Positions 1 to 13,687 of a DNA stretch of 64,000 nt are shown here, piece after piece. The notes beneath the pieces are model-generated. The model was not told the origin of the DNA. It worked only from the letters and a program-made list of their open reading frames with translations, and ran no database searches. The number at the start of each line of letters is the position of its first letter. Positions within the stretch are counted from its first letter, which is position 1. This DNA is from Paramyrothecium sp. XJ0827 (lineage: Eukaryota; Ascomycota; Sordariomycetes; Hypocreales; Stachybotryaceae): positions 4,464,001 through 4,528,000 of the forward strand of contig JAJFPB010000004.1 of assembly GCA_020881915.1 (NCBI GenBank), read 5' to 3'. The translations under genes and the position numbers were made by a program.

Positions 1-1570
1 CAGCTGCCCATAGCCCTGGCTCTCGTCAAGCTGCCCATTGGCCGGTTCACCAGCATCATGGTCCTGGGATGGGGCATGACGCTGACGGCCATGACGTGGG
101 CGCACGAGTTTCGCACGTTGATGGTGGCGCGTTTCTTCCTGGGCGCGTTTGAGGCCAGCGTTGGGCCTAGCTTTGTGGCCATCACGCAGATGTGGTGGAG
201 GAGAAGGTAGGCGACTGAAGTCTGCGTCGCAGAGAGCCATTGTACTGACTGTTGCTATCAGGGAGCAGACGTTGAGGGTTGGGTCGTGGTACTGCATGAA
301 TGGCTTGACGTGGGTTGTATGCTCACCCTATCACTTGAACATGGAATTAGGCCTCGACTAACTTTTGTAGTTCGGCAGCCTTATCACGTATGGCCTGGCG
401 AGCATCAACTCCCAAATGAAGCCGTATCAGGTACGACTTCGACTACGGGTTTTATCTCAATCGCTCACCATAGTTCGCAGATCATCTTTCTCTTCTTCGG
501 TCTCATCACTGTGGTTGTCGCCACAATCATGTACTACTGGATGCCAGACTCACCCACAGAGGCCAAGTTCCTGAGCAACGAAGACAAGGTCATCGCGATC
601 CACCGGCTCCGCAGCAACCAAATGGGTGTCATGTCCCGCGAATGGAGGCATGCGCATTTCCTGGAGACGTTGATGGACATCAAGACATGGCTTTGGGTCA
701 TCATGATTTTCTGCATATCTGTGCCCTCCAACGGCATTGGGACGTTTGGCCCGCTCATCATCAAGTCGTTTGTGTCGGACCCCTTCCAGACCATGTTGTT
801 CAACGTGCCTGTGGGATTGCTGCATTTGACGACGGTTGCCGTGAGTGCATACGCATCCATGAAGTGGAAGGTGAAGGGACCTGTCATTGCTATTCTTTGC
901 GTGCCGCCTCTGGTTGGCTTGTCGATCCTATTGCATTTTCCGCACGACGACGAACACAGAGTCGTTCTGCTTAGTGGCTTCTTCTGTCTCTCAACGTTTA
1001 CAGGCATCAGTGAGTGATGAGAATTTCCACATGGGCAGTCAGATGCTAACACAATTAGCACCCCTCATCTACTCGTGGTCATCCCAAAACACTGCCGGCG
1101 ACACAAAGCGAAAATCCACCTCGGCAGCCGTGTTCATCGGCGCGTCCGCTGGGAATGTCATTGGCCCTTTACTGTTCCGCCCGGATGAGGCGCCAGGATA
1201 CACGCGAGGGCTACGCGCCAACATGGCCTTCTTCTCCCTCGTTATTCTACTGGTCGCCGTTACCACTCTCTATCTTAAGTGGCTCAACCGACGGCACAGC
1301 ATGCGCCGAGCCGCGATGGGGAAGAAAGCGGTCATTGTAGACTTGAGTCTCGAGACGGCTGAGGAGGTCGAGCGCATGGAAGGGTTAGAGAGGTCCATAC
1401 GAGACGTGCGACCTTTGCCAAATGCAAGCGGCGATGAGGGCAGGACTTCAGAAGAAGAGGAGCAGCTAGAAGGTGGGGACGTGCCACGTCGACGAGCGGA
1501 CAAGAGGGGTGCCAAGGCATTTGCGGATGTGACGGATCTGGAGAATGAGGATTTCGTGTTTGTATTTTGA
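1..1570 (+). CDS. MFS transporter, Dal5/allantoate-permease type (5' partial)
   Basis: The gene enters the window already inside the coding region. Exons are 1-206, 262-316, 371-430, 481-1009 and 1059-1570; all four introns (49-55 bp) have GT-AG ends and keep phase. The translation holds transmembrane segments of the anion:cation symporter (Dal5) family: an early LPIGRF, then FFLGAFEASVGPSF and PSNGIGTFGPLI, and a long hydrophilic tail ending TDLENEDFVFVF, a tail form common in fungal Dal5-like permeases. It should sit in the plasma membrane and import a small organic anion (allantoate, nicotinate, pantothenate or dipeptide relatives); the substrate cannot be read from sequence. At least the start codon and first helices lie outside the window. 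Confidence 0.9.
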
Positions 1571-2306
1571 AAGTGCCTACTCGGCGGGTGCATAGCGAGG
1601 CGTTGGTACGGGTCGGGCCGTCCTTTGTAGACAGCTCCCATCAATTAGAGATGGTTTTGGTTCAGTTGACCGCCGCTCTTCGCGACTGCATGGCTATTTT
1701 TGTGCCCGTCGCAAGTGTCCAGATGTTTTAAACATGCGATCTACAACTTCCTACCAATTGGCTCACATGTCCCAGAGGCAATCGTACAACATGCAGAACC
1801 GCTACCGCCGTCAACTCCAAGGCCATGACGCGTCACGGAACTGGCGGGTGGACTAAGAATATCATGCACTGCACTGGCGTTTCTTGCCGTTGCCACTATG
1901 CGCGCACCGCCACATGTCATGGGGAGTGGCTTCAAGCCGAAGGGGCCAATCATTCAGCAGGAATGGATCCAGGTGTCGCCCGAAAGCGGTAAAGAGCTAC
2001 GCAGACAGTGGCGGTGCTCGCTGCATGTTGGGCTGAGCGGCAGCGGACCGGCTTGGCTGCGCTGGAAGCGCCTGTAACCAGCTCCAGATTAAGCGACGGC
2101 AGCTTGACTACTTCTATTCATCACCTTACTTCTTTGTCTGCTTACCGTATAAATGTCCCTAAAACACATTTTTATATTTCTCTGCTGCCAAGATTGATTC
2201 GTTCAAACCCCTTTGGAAGCTTGCTGTTGCTGCACTCGCCCTCGCATTCATCCTCCGAAACACGAGCTTCTACTCCCCACTCAGCTCACATCTCACACAT
2301 CACGAC
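1571..2306. promoter_or_regulatory. Intergenic: transporter 3' flank and chitinase promoter
   Basis: No gene is visible. A TATAAA lies at 2148-2153, about 155 nt before the chitinase start, and is the likely core promoter of that gene. The 100 nt after it are pyrimidine- and CA-rich, as usual for a fungal 5' leader. Confidence 0.5.
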
Positions 2307-3614
2307 ATGGGTGGCGGACCTGTTGAAGGCTATCGCTCTGTGGCCTACTTTGTGAACTGGTAACACCAGCCCGTGGATTCTGGCCAGTACGTCTGCTAAC
2401 GGTGTTGTATAGGGCCATCTATGGTCGCAAGCATCGGCCCCAGGACCTGCCCGTGGAAAACCTCACACATGTGCTCTATGCCTTTGCTAACGTCCGCGCC
2501 GACACTGGCGAAGTGTAAGTCCCGACTTCGACAGCTGTATTTTACAAACTGCTGACGTCAATACAGACATATGACTGACGGCTGGGCCGACACCGACATC
2601 CATTGGGAAGGTGATTCATGGAACGATTCCGGCACCAACCTGTACGGCTGCCTCAAGCAGCTTAACCTCCTCAAGAGGAGAAACCGCAACCTCAAGGTCC
2701 TCCTCTCTATCGGTGGCTGGACTTACAGCTCCAATTTCAAGGGCCCCGCTAGCACCCCGCAGGGCCGAGAGACCTTTGCAAAGACTAGTGTCGAGATTTT
2801 GAAGAACCTTGGCTTCGATGGGCTCGACATCGACTGGGAGTATCCTCAAAACGCAGACGAGGCGCGCAACTACGTAGAGCTGCTGGCTGCCGTTCGTGCC
2901 GAGCTAGATGCCTACGCGCAGCGTTCTGCGAACGGCCATCATTTCGAGCTGACCGTAGCATGCCCGGCAGGACCGCAGCACTACGAGAAACTTGACATTG
3001 CCGGCATGGATCGCTACCTGGATTTCTGGAACCTCATGGCCTACGACTACGCCGGCTCGTGGGATCAGGTCAGCGGGCACCAAGCAAACATTCGCCCTTG
3101 CCACGATAACCCAGCCTGCACGCCCTTCTCCACGGTGGCGGCTGTTGGTCACTACACTCAGCACGGTGTGGCACCACACAAGATCGTCATGGGAATGCCG
3201 CTGTACGGACGGGCCTTTGAGAACACCGATGGCCCAGGCAGGCCCTTCCAGGGCGTTGGCGAGGGCACTTGGGAGCAAGGCGTGCTCGACTACAAGAAGC
3301 TGCCCCTCGAGTGTGCCCAGGAGATCCACGACGATGCGGTGGGCGCGAGCTACTGCTACAGTCCCCAGCAGCGGAAGCTGGTGACCTACGACACGCCGCG
3401 CATGGCGCAGGCCAAGGCCGAGTACGTCCAGAGCAGTGGGCTGGGCGGTGCCATGTGGTGGGAGAGTAGCGCGGACAAGGAGGGCGGCGACAGCCTGATT
3501 GGTACGGTGGTCGGCGCGTTGGGAGGACCTGGAAGATTGCTGAGGCAGGAGAACTGCGTGGATTATCCGGAAACAAAGTACGAGAATCTGAAGGCTGGAT
3601 TCCGGAATAATTAA
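2307..3614 (+). CDS. GH18 chitinase, intracellular ChiB-like, 400 aa
   Basis: This enzyme hydrolyses beta-1,4 bonds of chitin. Exons are 2307-2359, 2413-2514 and 2567-3614; two short introns interrupt the first 52 codons. The protein begins [18 protein letters not shown] with no signal peptide. Family-18 signatures follow: [10 protein letters not shown] (substrate-binding strand) and [11 protein letters not shown], whose last Glu (about residue 143) is the proton donor, then [10 protein letters not shown] and a C-terminal [11 protein letters not shown]. The length and lack of a secretion signal match Aspergillus ChiB-type chitinases linked with autolysis and wall recycling, rather than secreted Trichoderma Ech42. 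No chitin-binding domain is present. The role in autolysis is inferred from family resemblance. Confidence 0.95.
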
Positions 3615-4092
3615 GAGATGAGGTTCGTTTAGTAGGCACGGCAGAAAGACACCTAAAATGATGCTGTTTGAAAAAGCAGAATAAATTTACAGCCAAAAAA
3701 GGTTTACATCAGCCAAAATAAAATTCATAACGTGCTGGAGATTGAAAGCTTGTCTTGAAGCCATTTACTGTTCACAAAAGCCCATTCTTCTGCGTCTCCC
3801 TCCATGGCTGTATGCACCAGCTGCCCCTCATCACGTGATCTGCTCCACCGCCAAAGCCAACCAATGGAGTGGGCCATGCACCAATCAGCTTCCGAAGCTC
3901 TTCTCTCGAAAAAATTCAGACTAAGGGAAAAAAAGAAGCAGCGAAAATCTCAACCCATCGCGAAGGGCCTCACTTGAACCACCAAGTCGAAGGCAAGAGT
4001 CGCACCTCCTCCCCGCCCCGTTCCCTCTTCCTTTTTCCCCTTTCCCTGCTTCGACTCTGCGGACGACCTGCTCGTCAGAAACTCCAGCCAGC
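3615..4092. promoter_or_regulatory. Intergenic: chitinase 3' flank and NOP56 promoter
   Basis: No coding signal. The last 120 nt before the NOP56 start are strongly pyrimidine-rich (TTCCCTCTTCC-like runs), typical of growth-related fungal promoters without a clear TATA. Confidence 0.4.
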
Positions 4093-5798
4093 ATGTCGCA
4101 CATCGACTACGCCCTCTACGAGGCGCCCGTGGGCTATGCCATCTTCCAGATAGTCCACCAGCCTGATGCCGTCGGCCTCAAGCTCAAGGAGGTCCAGGAG
4201 GCTTCCTCCGACCTCGCCAAGTTTGGCAAGATGGTCAAGCTGGTCAACTTCTCTCCTTTCCGGTAATTGCTCCTCTTCTCCACCGCCAATTGATGCGAGA
4301 CAAGCTTTGCTTGCATCTCTCGTTTTTTGTGGGTGATGGCTGGCAGCAAAACTGACATTTCTCCTTCTCTGACAGTGGCGCTGCTGAGGCCCTCGACAAC
4401 ATCAACCACGTCTCCGAGGGTATCGTCTCCGACTACCTCAAGTCCATCCTCGACCTCGTCGTCCCCAAGCTGAGCGGCAAGAAGAAGGGCGCCAAGGTCG
4501 TCCTGGCCGTCGCAGAGAGGAACCTCGCTGGTGCCATCAAGTCGCTGTTCTCCGGCCTCGAGTGCGAGACGGCCGACACCTCCGCCGTGGCCGCCGAGTT
4601 CCTGCGCGGCATCCGCCTCTTCGCCGACAAGCTGCTCAAGGACCTCAAGACTGGCGACATTGAGAAGGCCGGTCTGGGTCTGGCCCACGCCTACTCCCGC
4701 GCCAAGGTCAAGTTCAGCGTCACCAAGAACGACAACCACATCATCCAGGCCAGCGCCACCATCGACTTCCAGGACAAGGGCATGAACCAGTTCTTCATGC
4801 GCTGCAGGGAATGGTACGGATGGCACTTCCCCGAGCTGGTCAACATTGTCTCCGACAACTACACCTACTGCAAGCTCGTTCTCGCCATCGGCGACAAGAA
4901 GACCCTCTCCGACGACAGCCTGCACGACATTGCTGCCCTCGTCGGTGACGATGAGCAGAAGGCCAAGGACATCATCGAGGCCGCCAAGGTCTCCATGGGC
5001 ATGGACATCACCAACAATGATTTTGACATTATCAAGGGCCTTGCCTCGGCTGTCGTCCAGCAGGCCGACAACCGCAGGTCAGCGGCCAACTACCTCGACA
5101 AGAAGATGTCCGTTGTCGCCCCCAACCTGCAGGCCCTGATCGGCACTCCCGTCGCTGCTCGCCTCATCTCCCACGCCGGCTCTCTGACCAACCTGGCCAA
5201 GATGCCCGCCTCCACCCTGCAGATCCTGGGTGCCGAGAAGGCTCTGTTCCGTGCTCTCAAGGCCAAGAGCAACACCCCCAAGTATGGCCTCATCTACCAT
5301 AGCAGCTTCATTGGCAAGGCCGGTGTCCGCAACAAGGGCCGCATCTCCCGATACCTGGCCAACAAGTGCAGCATGGCCAGCCGCATCGACTCTTTCTCGG
5401 AAGAGCCTTCCACCCGCTACGGTGATGCCCTGCGACAGCAGGTTGAGGACCGCCTTGAGTTCTACGCCAGCGGCAAGAAGCCCGCCAAGAACGCTGATGT
5501 TATGGTACGTTTTGCTGTTTTGCTTTTGTTGCTACTCCTCTTTATCACACACCAGTGGCTAACTACTTGGCAGAAGTCCGTCATGGACCTGATTGGCGAG
5601 GGCGACGACGAGATGGTTGACGCTCCCGAGCCTTCATCCGCCAAGAAGGAGAAGAAGGACAAGAAAGACAAGAAGGAAAAGAAGGAGAAGAAGCGCAAGC
5701 GAGACGACGAGGAGGAAGCCCCTGCCGTGGCTGCCGACGACGGCGAGAAGAAAAAGAAGAAGAAGAAGAGAAAGTCTGGCGCCGCTGATGACGAGTAG
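4093..5798 (+). CDS. nop56: NOP56, box C/D snoRNP core protein, 507 aa
   Basis: Nop56 pairs with Nop58, fibrillarin and Snu13 in box C/D snoRNPs that direct 2'-O-methylation and processing of pre-rRNA in the nucleolus. Exons are 4093-4262, 4376-5504 and 5574-5798. The start MSHIDYALYEAPVGYAIF matches the Nop56 N-terminal domain; HAYSRAKVKFSV, EWYGWHFPEL and DNYTYCKLV are the coiled-coil region, and LISHAGSLTNLAK followed by ILGAEKALFRALK and GRISRYLANKCSMASRID is the RNA-binding Nop domain. The last exon encodes a lysine-rich KKD/KKE tail as in other eukaryotes. The second intron is 69 nt and stop-free, so its retention would insert 23 hydrophobic-rich residues without a frameshift. See the finding on the open frame after the stop. 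Confidence 0.97.
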
Positions 5799-6239
5799 AG
5801 TTCGTCTCAGCAATTGCCAGTCTCGATTCCTAACCCTGTCGCCGAGGTTGCTCAGGCAAATGAGCTACCCCTACGACAGAGGCATGACGAGGCATTCGAC
5901 GGGTTCTCTACAGTGGTGGTGACCACAAGCAGGGCCCGCGCAGCAGAGACGAGTGATGCCGTCGACGATGGGCAACGATTAGAGATTTCTGGACATGTTG
6001 CAAGTACTGACAGCAACATGCTGACCGTGTCAGTCACGAAGAGGAAGGCAGAGAAAGCAGACAAGAGGTTGAAGGCAGCCATGAAGCTGGCACAGGCAGA
6101 AAAGAAGCTGCAGGTGGACAAGCGAAAGGCCAAGATGGACAAGATATTGCAGCTTGCCCCGCTGAAGACGAAGCTGATTATGCAGGCTCGGAAAGCCCAG
6201 CTTGTCAAGGCAAAGAAGCTTGAGAATCGGAGGCTTTGA
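5799..6239 (+). other. In-frame open stretch after the NOP56 stop codon
   Basis: Directly after the NOP56 TAG the same frame stays open for 146 codons. The first half is mixed; the last 73 codons (from the in-frame ATG near 6018) are about one third Lys/Arg with a helical, coding-like pattern (KRKAEKADKRLKAAMKLAQ). There is no upstream in-frame ATG between the stop and 6018. It may be a 3' UTR by chance, a C-terminal extension reached by readthrough or alternative splicing, or a small separate gene with a start not seen. I cannot choose between these from sequence. Confidence 0.3.
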
Positions 6240-8650
<2,411 letters not shown>

Positions 8651-9527
8651 ATGGTCAAGAAGAGAAAGAACAAGTACGACACTCCCGCTCCCACGCGCTC
8701 ATGACGCTCGACATCGCCGTCGGTGCCTCTTCGCTTCTCCCGCGCCGCCCGCTTTGTCTCGACCTGCCCTGCTGCCAGCCAGTTCGTTCCCGCGACGGCG
8801 TCGTTCGTTCGACGATTGCTTGCGATGAGCTTCTGTGACGGCGAGCTTGGTGGTTGAGATGGAGGGGGCCGCGGGAGAAGCTTTGGTACCTTGGCTTTGC
8901 AGCTCCCTGCAGCTTCCACTTCCCAACGACAATTGCTAACAAACTCTCAGCGGTCGCAACAAGAAGGGCCGCGGCCACGTCAAGCCCATCCGATGCAGCA
9001 ACTGCTCGCGATGCACGCCCAAGGACAAGGCCATCAAGCGTTTCACCATCCGCAACATGGTCGAGTCTGCTGCTATTCGTACGTTCTCTGAGACTGCCGC
9101 CGCACTGCTTTAGTTCCGACGTGGTCCTCCTACTGCAACACCCTTACTAACCCTTTTCTCTAGGTGACATCTCGGATGCCTCCGTCTTCGCGGAGTACAC
9201 TGTCCCCAAGATGTACCTGAAGCTGCAGTACTGCGTCTCTTGCGCCATTCACGGCAAGATTGTCCGGTACGTTGTCTTTCCTCGGAGTGTGACAACTGCG
9301 CCTTGGTTGCGTATGTGCTTCAGAAGAACCTTGGTCGTCGACTTGGACACACTCCAACACTCCTCCCCTTGCCCTCGGGCAAAGGTGCGTTCGATTGAAT
9401 ACGTTGTGACTGACATGAACCTCGCAGTGTCCGTTCGCGTGTGGGCCGCCGCAACCGTGCTCCTCCCCCTCGCGTCCGCTACAACAAGGACGGCAAGAAG
9501 ATTGTCCCCAACACCCCCAAGGCTTAG
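8651..9527 (+). CDS. rps26: 40S ribosomal protein eS26, 117 aa
   Basis: eS26 sits at the mRNA exit site of the small subunit. Exons are 8651-8673, 8951-9078, 9164-9266 and 9428-9527; the first intron, 277 bp after only 23 coding bases, is typical of fungal ribosomal protein genes. The product starts [19 protein letters not shown] and has both zinc-binding pairs, CSNC and CVSC, plus [15 protein letters not shown]. Length and motif order agree with eS26 of yeast and animals. Splice phases join C-GT and CG-T arginine codons cleanly. Confidence 0.97.
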
Positions 9528-10649
9528 ATTGGCATCGGGAACGGTGTCTTGGGATGACGGAGTCTGGTTTACGCGTAACGTCTGCATTCAGCAACCACAG
9601 GATGGGATGACCAAATGGGATTGTGTGTCTTTAAAAAGGGATAATCCAATTGCAAATAAATCGGACATTTCTTGCCATTCATCGTGCTTTGTGTGAATGT
9701 AAACGTAATGGGCAATGCCCCTCGCTTTTGTCGCTGGACTCCCTAAGCCTCTGTACTGACGGGCTGCATTCTTCAACTGCCGAAAGCAATGCAGGCTCCG
9801 CGCATGTCATTATGCATTTAAGTTGCTCTTGCAAGGTTCTTTCTGCTACTATCCAGTGATTGCAGGTTCCCTCCGTGAGTCTTTTGATAACCCATCAGCG
9901 CGACATGAATGCTACCCTGCACCGCGTACTTAGACAAGCACAAACCATGGGTCGCAATGGCTCAAGATTACACCTTCGATGCAACAAGCATTTCCCGTGA
10001 TTGCCATTGTGTACTTGTTGGTTCCCACGCCTTGGTGCTTTTCCCTACCACCATCTGAATTGCCTGTCTTCATGTCAGTGCTGCTGAGAAAACGGGCAAA
10101 TGAATGCCCAGATGACGAAGAGAATGGATGTAGTGTGACGGCTCGCGAGCTGTGGTTGATCTAATAACAACAACAACACCATTACTTAAAAACGGTTTAC
10201 ACAATATTTAAAGCCATTGACGGGTAGTTAGAAGGCGGTTTAAATTTTTCTCAAAGAGCCTCTCTAAGATTTCTTCATCGACAACTTAGGACAATAATGA
10301 TCTACTCTGTTGTTGCCTCAGCTTCCGCCATCCGACAACAGTCGGTGTGTGCAGACCGGTCTCAAGCAAAGTGATATGAGAGCCAGGACATGTCGATCTG
10401 AAGACCAATAAGAGGCAAGAATGCCAGCTACCCCTGGCATGGCGCACATCCCAATCGGCAGTAAATGCGACGAGTGGAAAAAGAAAACATGCTGCGCCCC
10501 GCGTGCTGCCCTGGCAGCCTTGCGGTGCATTGTCCTGTCAACACGGCCATGGCGCTTCTAATTTTTCACTCTCAACCCATCGGTTGCGCTTCCGGGGCGC
10601 ATGAGCGATCGATGCGATTTCGACAGCTCTGCTACTGGTGTTATGCACA
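9528..10649. other. Intergenic: eS26 3' flank and kinase promoter
   Basis: No gene found. An AACAACAACAACACC run lies near 10167. The kinase start is preceded by a GC-rich 150 bp with no obvious TATA. Confidence 0.4.
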
Positions 10650-13198
10650 ATGACGAGCGCGGAAAACCTCGAGAACCTCCCCGAATCCGTTCGTGACTCG
10701 AAACTGGACGCCCGCTTCTGGTCTGACGAGCAGGAGTCCTACGTCTCTCATCCCTTCCGCGGCAGCTTCAGATCTGGCCGGCTAGAGGAGAAATGGCTTC
10801 ACGTGAAGAACCTGGGCATTGGTGGAGGTGGGACTGTTGATCTTCAGAAGCGGGATTCGGTTGTTCGAGGCAGGCCGTGCTATCGGGCAGTCAAATGCAT
10901 TCGGGTCCCAGAAGAACGCCCGACCCACAAGAGCGACAAATATGCACGGGAGCTCGAGGCCTTGGTCAAGTTCTCACATGCAAAGGTTCGTCCAAATCTG
11001 CGCCGTTCTCCTCTCGTCGATCTGCCGCTGACTGGTGCTGTCGATTTTAGTATTCGGACCTCTTCGTCGCCTCGTTGGGGTGGTTCACCAGCCGGAATCA
11101 TATACATATTGCCATGGAGTATTGCGAGTTGGGAGACTTGCAAAAATACCTGAAGAAATGTTCCAGGGGCTTCATACCAGAGACCCAGGCGCGGGAAGTT
11201 GCGTTACAGCTACTGGATGCTCTTCTGATGATGCATGGAGAAGGATTCGCTCACAGGGATCTGAAGCCAGCGGTAGGCAAGACCAGCCTTATCATCCACC
11301 AATGCAGGAGCTTACACCGTGTGGCCTAGAACATTCTTATCACGAGCTGCCCACCAAATTCGTGGCACGTCAAGCTGAGTGATTTCGGCATCAGCAAGCG
11401 CAGTGCGGACTCGGGAGAATCTACAACCTTGCGCGGCACTCCAGGCTTCATGCCGCCCGAAATTTTGGGCTTTATCGAGAAAGAGGACATCAATTACTAT
11501 GCTGTGGATATGTGGTGCTTTGGAGAAACACTCTTTCGAATGCTCGCTGGTCGACCAACGTTCTCATACCACGCCCACTTGAGCGACTATGCCCGTGGGA
11601 ACATAGGACTTCCCCAAGACGTCTTACAGAATCTTGGCGTGAGCGAACAAGCAATAGATCTGTTCGTCTCTTTGCTTGCGATTCACCCGGCCAAAAGAAC
11701 CACCGCGACCGGGGCCTCCAAACACGCTTGGCTGGTCGTGGACATTGCACAGCCATGTGGCTCGCAAATCCATCAATTGCACACGACAGAGAATCCTGAG
11801 CTCTCAGAGGTTTTGAAGACTGAAACGGTGTCGGAAGTTGGAGAAGCGTCAGTCTGCTGGAGTTCGCTTCCTCCCACGGAATCAGTGTCCCAAGACAAAG
11901 TGCCGAAAGAAGACGAGGCATTGACCAAACTTCCCAGCAACTGTGTCCTACAGGCCATCGAGGGAAACAAGCGCAAGGTTGATCATTCATCAGAGAGTGG
12001 GGACGGAAATAGGAAGAAGTCAAGGCTGAACTGCGAGGGTGACCAAGGGTTGAACGTTGGTGCCAAGGAGAGTCATTGCTTGCAGAATAATAGGACATCG
12101 CAGGCTCACGAGCAGGTCACACAAGTGATTGAGAAACGCGGTGTTGACCCCCTCTTAACAAATAACAGAAATAAAGGTGTAGGGTCCGTCAAAAGCATCG
12201 GGTCATCTCACGCAAACGGCAATGCAGACAACGTTTTGGTGGATACTGCGTCGTTTCAAGCTCCAGGGAAGACACGAGGGGCCGTGTCAATGCCTAGTAT
12301 TGAACTAGATGCACATGTGCAGAAGCCCTACTTGAGACTGTTGGAAATACTGGAGTGCGGTGATTTCCGCGACACTCAGCATCAACTCGACACTATATAC
12401 AGTTTGAAGGTCCAGTTGCGGGCTCTTCAGCTCCTGCTCCTTGTGCAGGAGAAACGGGGCGACTTGAAGAAGATATACTACGCGGCAATTGAGATTAGGC
12501 AAAGGAAGTTTGGCAGAGGAGACAGAATGGCAATCGAGATGATGGACCTCTTGAGCCAATTCCTCAATGAGCAGCAAGAATATGGATATGCAGAGGAGAT
12601 CGCAAAGCAGACATTGGGGTGTCGGAAAGAGCTCAGCCAGCAACAGAGTCAGGATGGTGATGACGAGGCCGAACTAGGGACCTTGTCTCTATTGGCCCAC
12701 TCGCTTCATGGGCAAGGCAAATTATCAGAACTGTTTCCCGTATCGAAGGATATCGTGTCACGAAGCAGAGAGAAATGGGGCTCAAAAGACTTGCGTACAC
12801 TGACCATCATGCACCGTTACGCCATGTTACTCGGGAGGCTCAGGAAGTATCCAGGCGCAGAGCAGCTCTACCGGGAAACGGCCCAGATCATGCAAGACGT
12901 GCTCGGAACCCAAAGTACGGACACGGTGACCTGCAAGGTAGGCCTCGCTGTGGTGCTTGCCAAGCAACATCGGATGCAGGAGGCCAAGACGGTCACCAAC
13001 GGCCTGCTGCGGGTGCACCCGGTCCCCGGCAGCGATTTGTTAGTCTCTGGACTGCAAGCCCTCAGCAGCGCGTTCCGCAAGCACTCCGACTGGGCGATGG
13101 CATCCTCGATAGACTGTGACATCCATCGCCTCAACGGGGGTTGTGCTCAATGCGGAGGCGGGCAAGCTCCAAGTGCCCGACCAAACCGGCGGGTTTAA
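10650..13198 (+). CDS. Serine/threonine protein kinase with C-terminal TPR-like region, 808 aa
   Basis: Exons are 10650-10985, 11051-11272 and 11330-13198, all phase 0. The kinase domain (about residues 50-300) looks active: glycine loop GIGGGG (56-61), Lys82 in YRAVKCI, catalytic HRDLKPAN with Asp182, DFG at 204-206, and a GTPGFMPPE activation-segment end. The second intron splits LKPA|NIL. A Ser/Lys-rich linker (about 300-520) leads to a helical region (about 540-770) with TPR-like units such as RKYPGAEQLYRETAQIMQDVLG and RMQEAKTVTNGLLRVHP. The start ATG was chosen because the alternative upstream codons are not ATG. Kinase-TPR proteins are known in filamentous fungi, sometimes in self/non-self or stress signalling, but no role can be assigned here. 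Confidence 0.9.
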
Positions 13199-13687
13199 AA
13201 TCTGTTGATTTGAAGAGCTTGAGATGACGGCGGTCTGGGATACCTGTAAGATTAAAGAGGGCATGCAAGACGCGGACGACTGTTTGCTTAAAGCGATGCT
13301 GTGTATTCGACAAAGAACGTCGCCGATGGTTCGGTCTGAACCGGAGTACTTGTCATTTCTGGTACGGCTTGGCTGTGTCTGGAAAATAGCCAGTCGTTCG
13401 AGTTTGTTATGAATGTCCGACTACCTGATCGGAATTATCTCATGCTTGCTCTCTAGCATTTTCTGGGTTGGGGGTGTTCAGACGAGTGGCATTATCGAAC
13501 CTGTCGATTTACTCTACCTTTTTTCCTTTTTCTTTCTTTTTTCTTTGGATGAGGTTATCCTTGCGAGCAAGCGACGCATGTTCGGTGCAGGAGTTTCGCG
13601 GTAATTGCAATGAAGTAAGGCTCACGACAAGGCAGGCTCCGAATTCTCACAATAACAAACACGATCGCATTTCCTTGTCGTTCATAG
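13199..13687. other. Intergenic between convergent genes
   Basis: This holds the 3' flanks of the kinase (plus) and the DHA1 transporter (minus). It includes a T-rich run near 13518-13545. No coding signal. Confidence 0.4.

Noticed and set aside
4134..4925. 263-codon minus-strand frame across NOP56
   Set aside because: Shadow of the strongly biased NOP56 coding strand.
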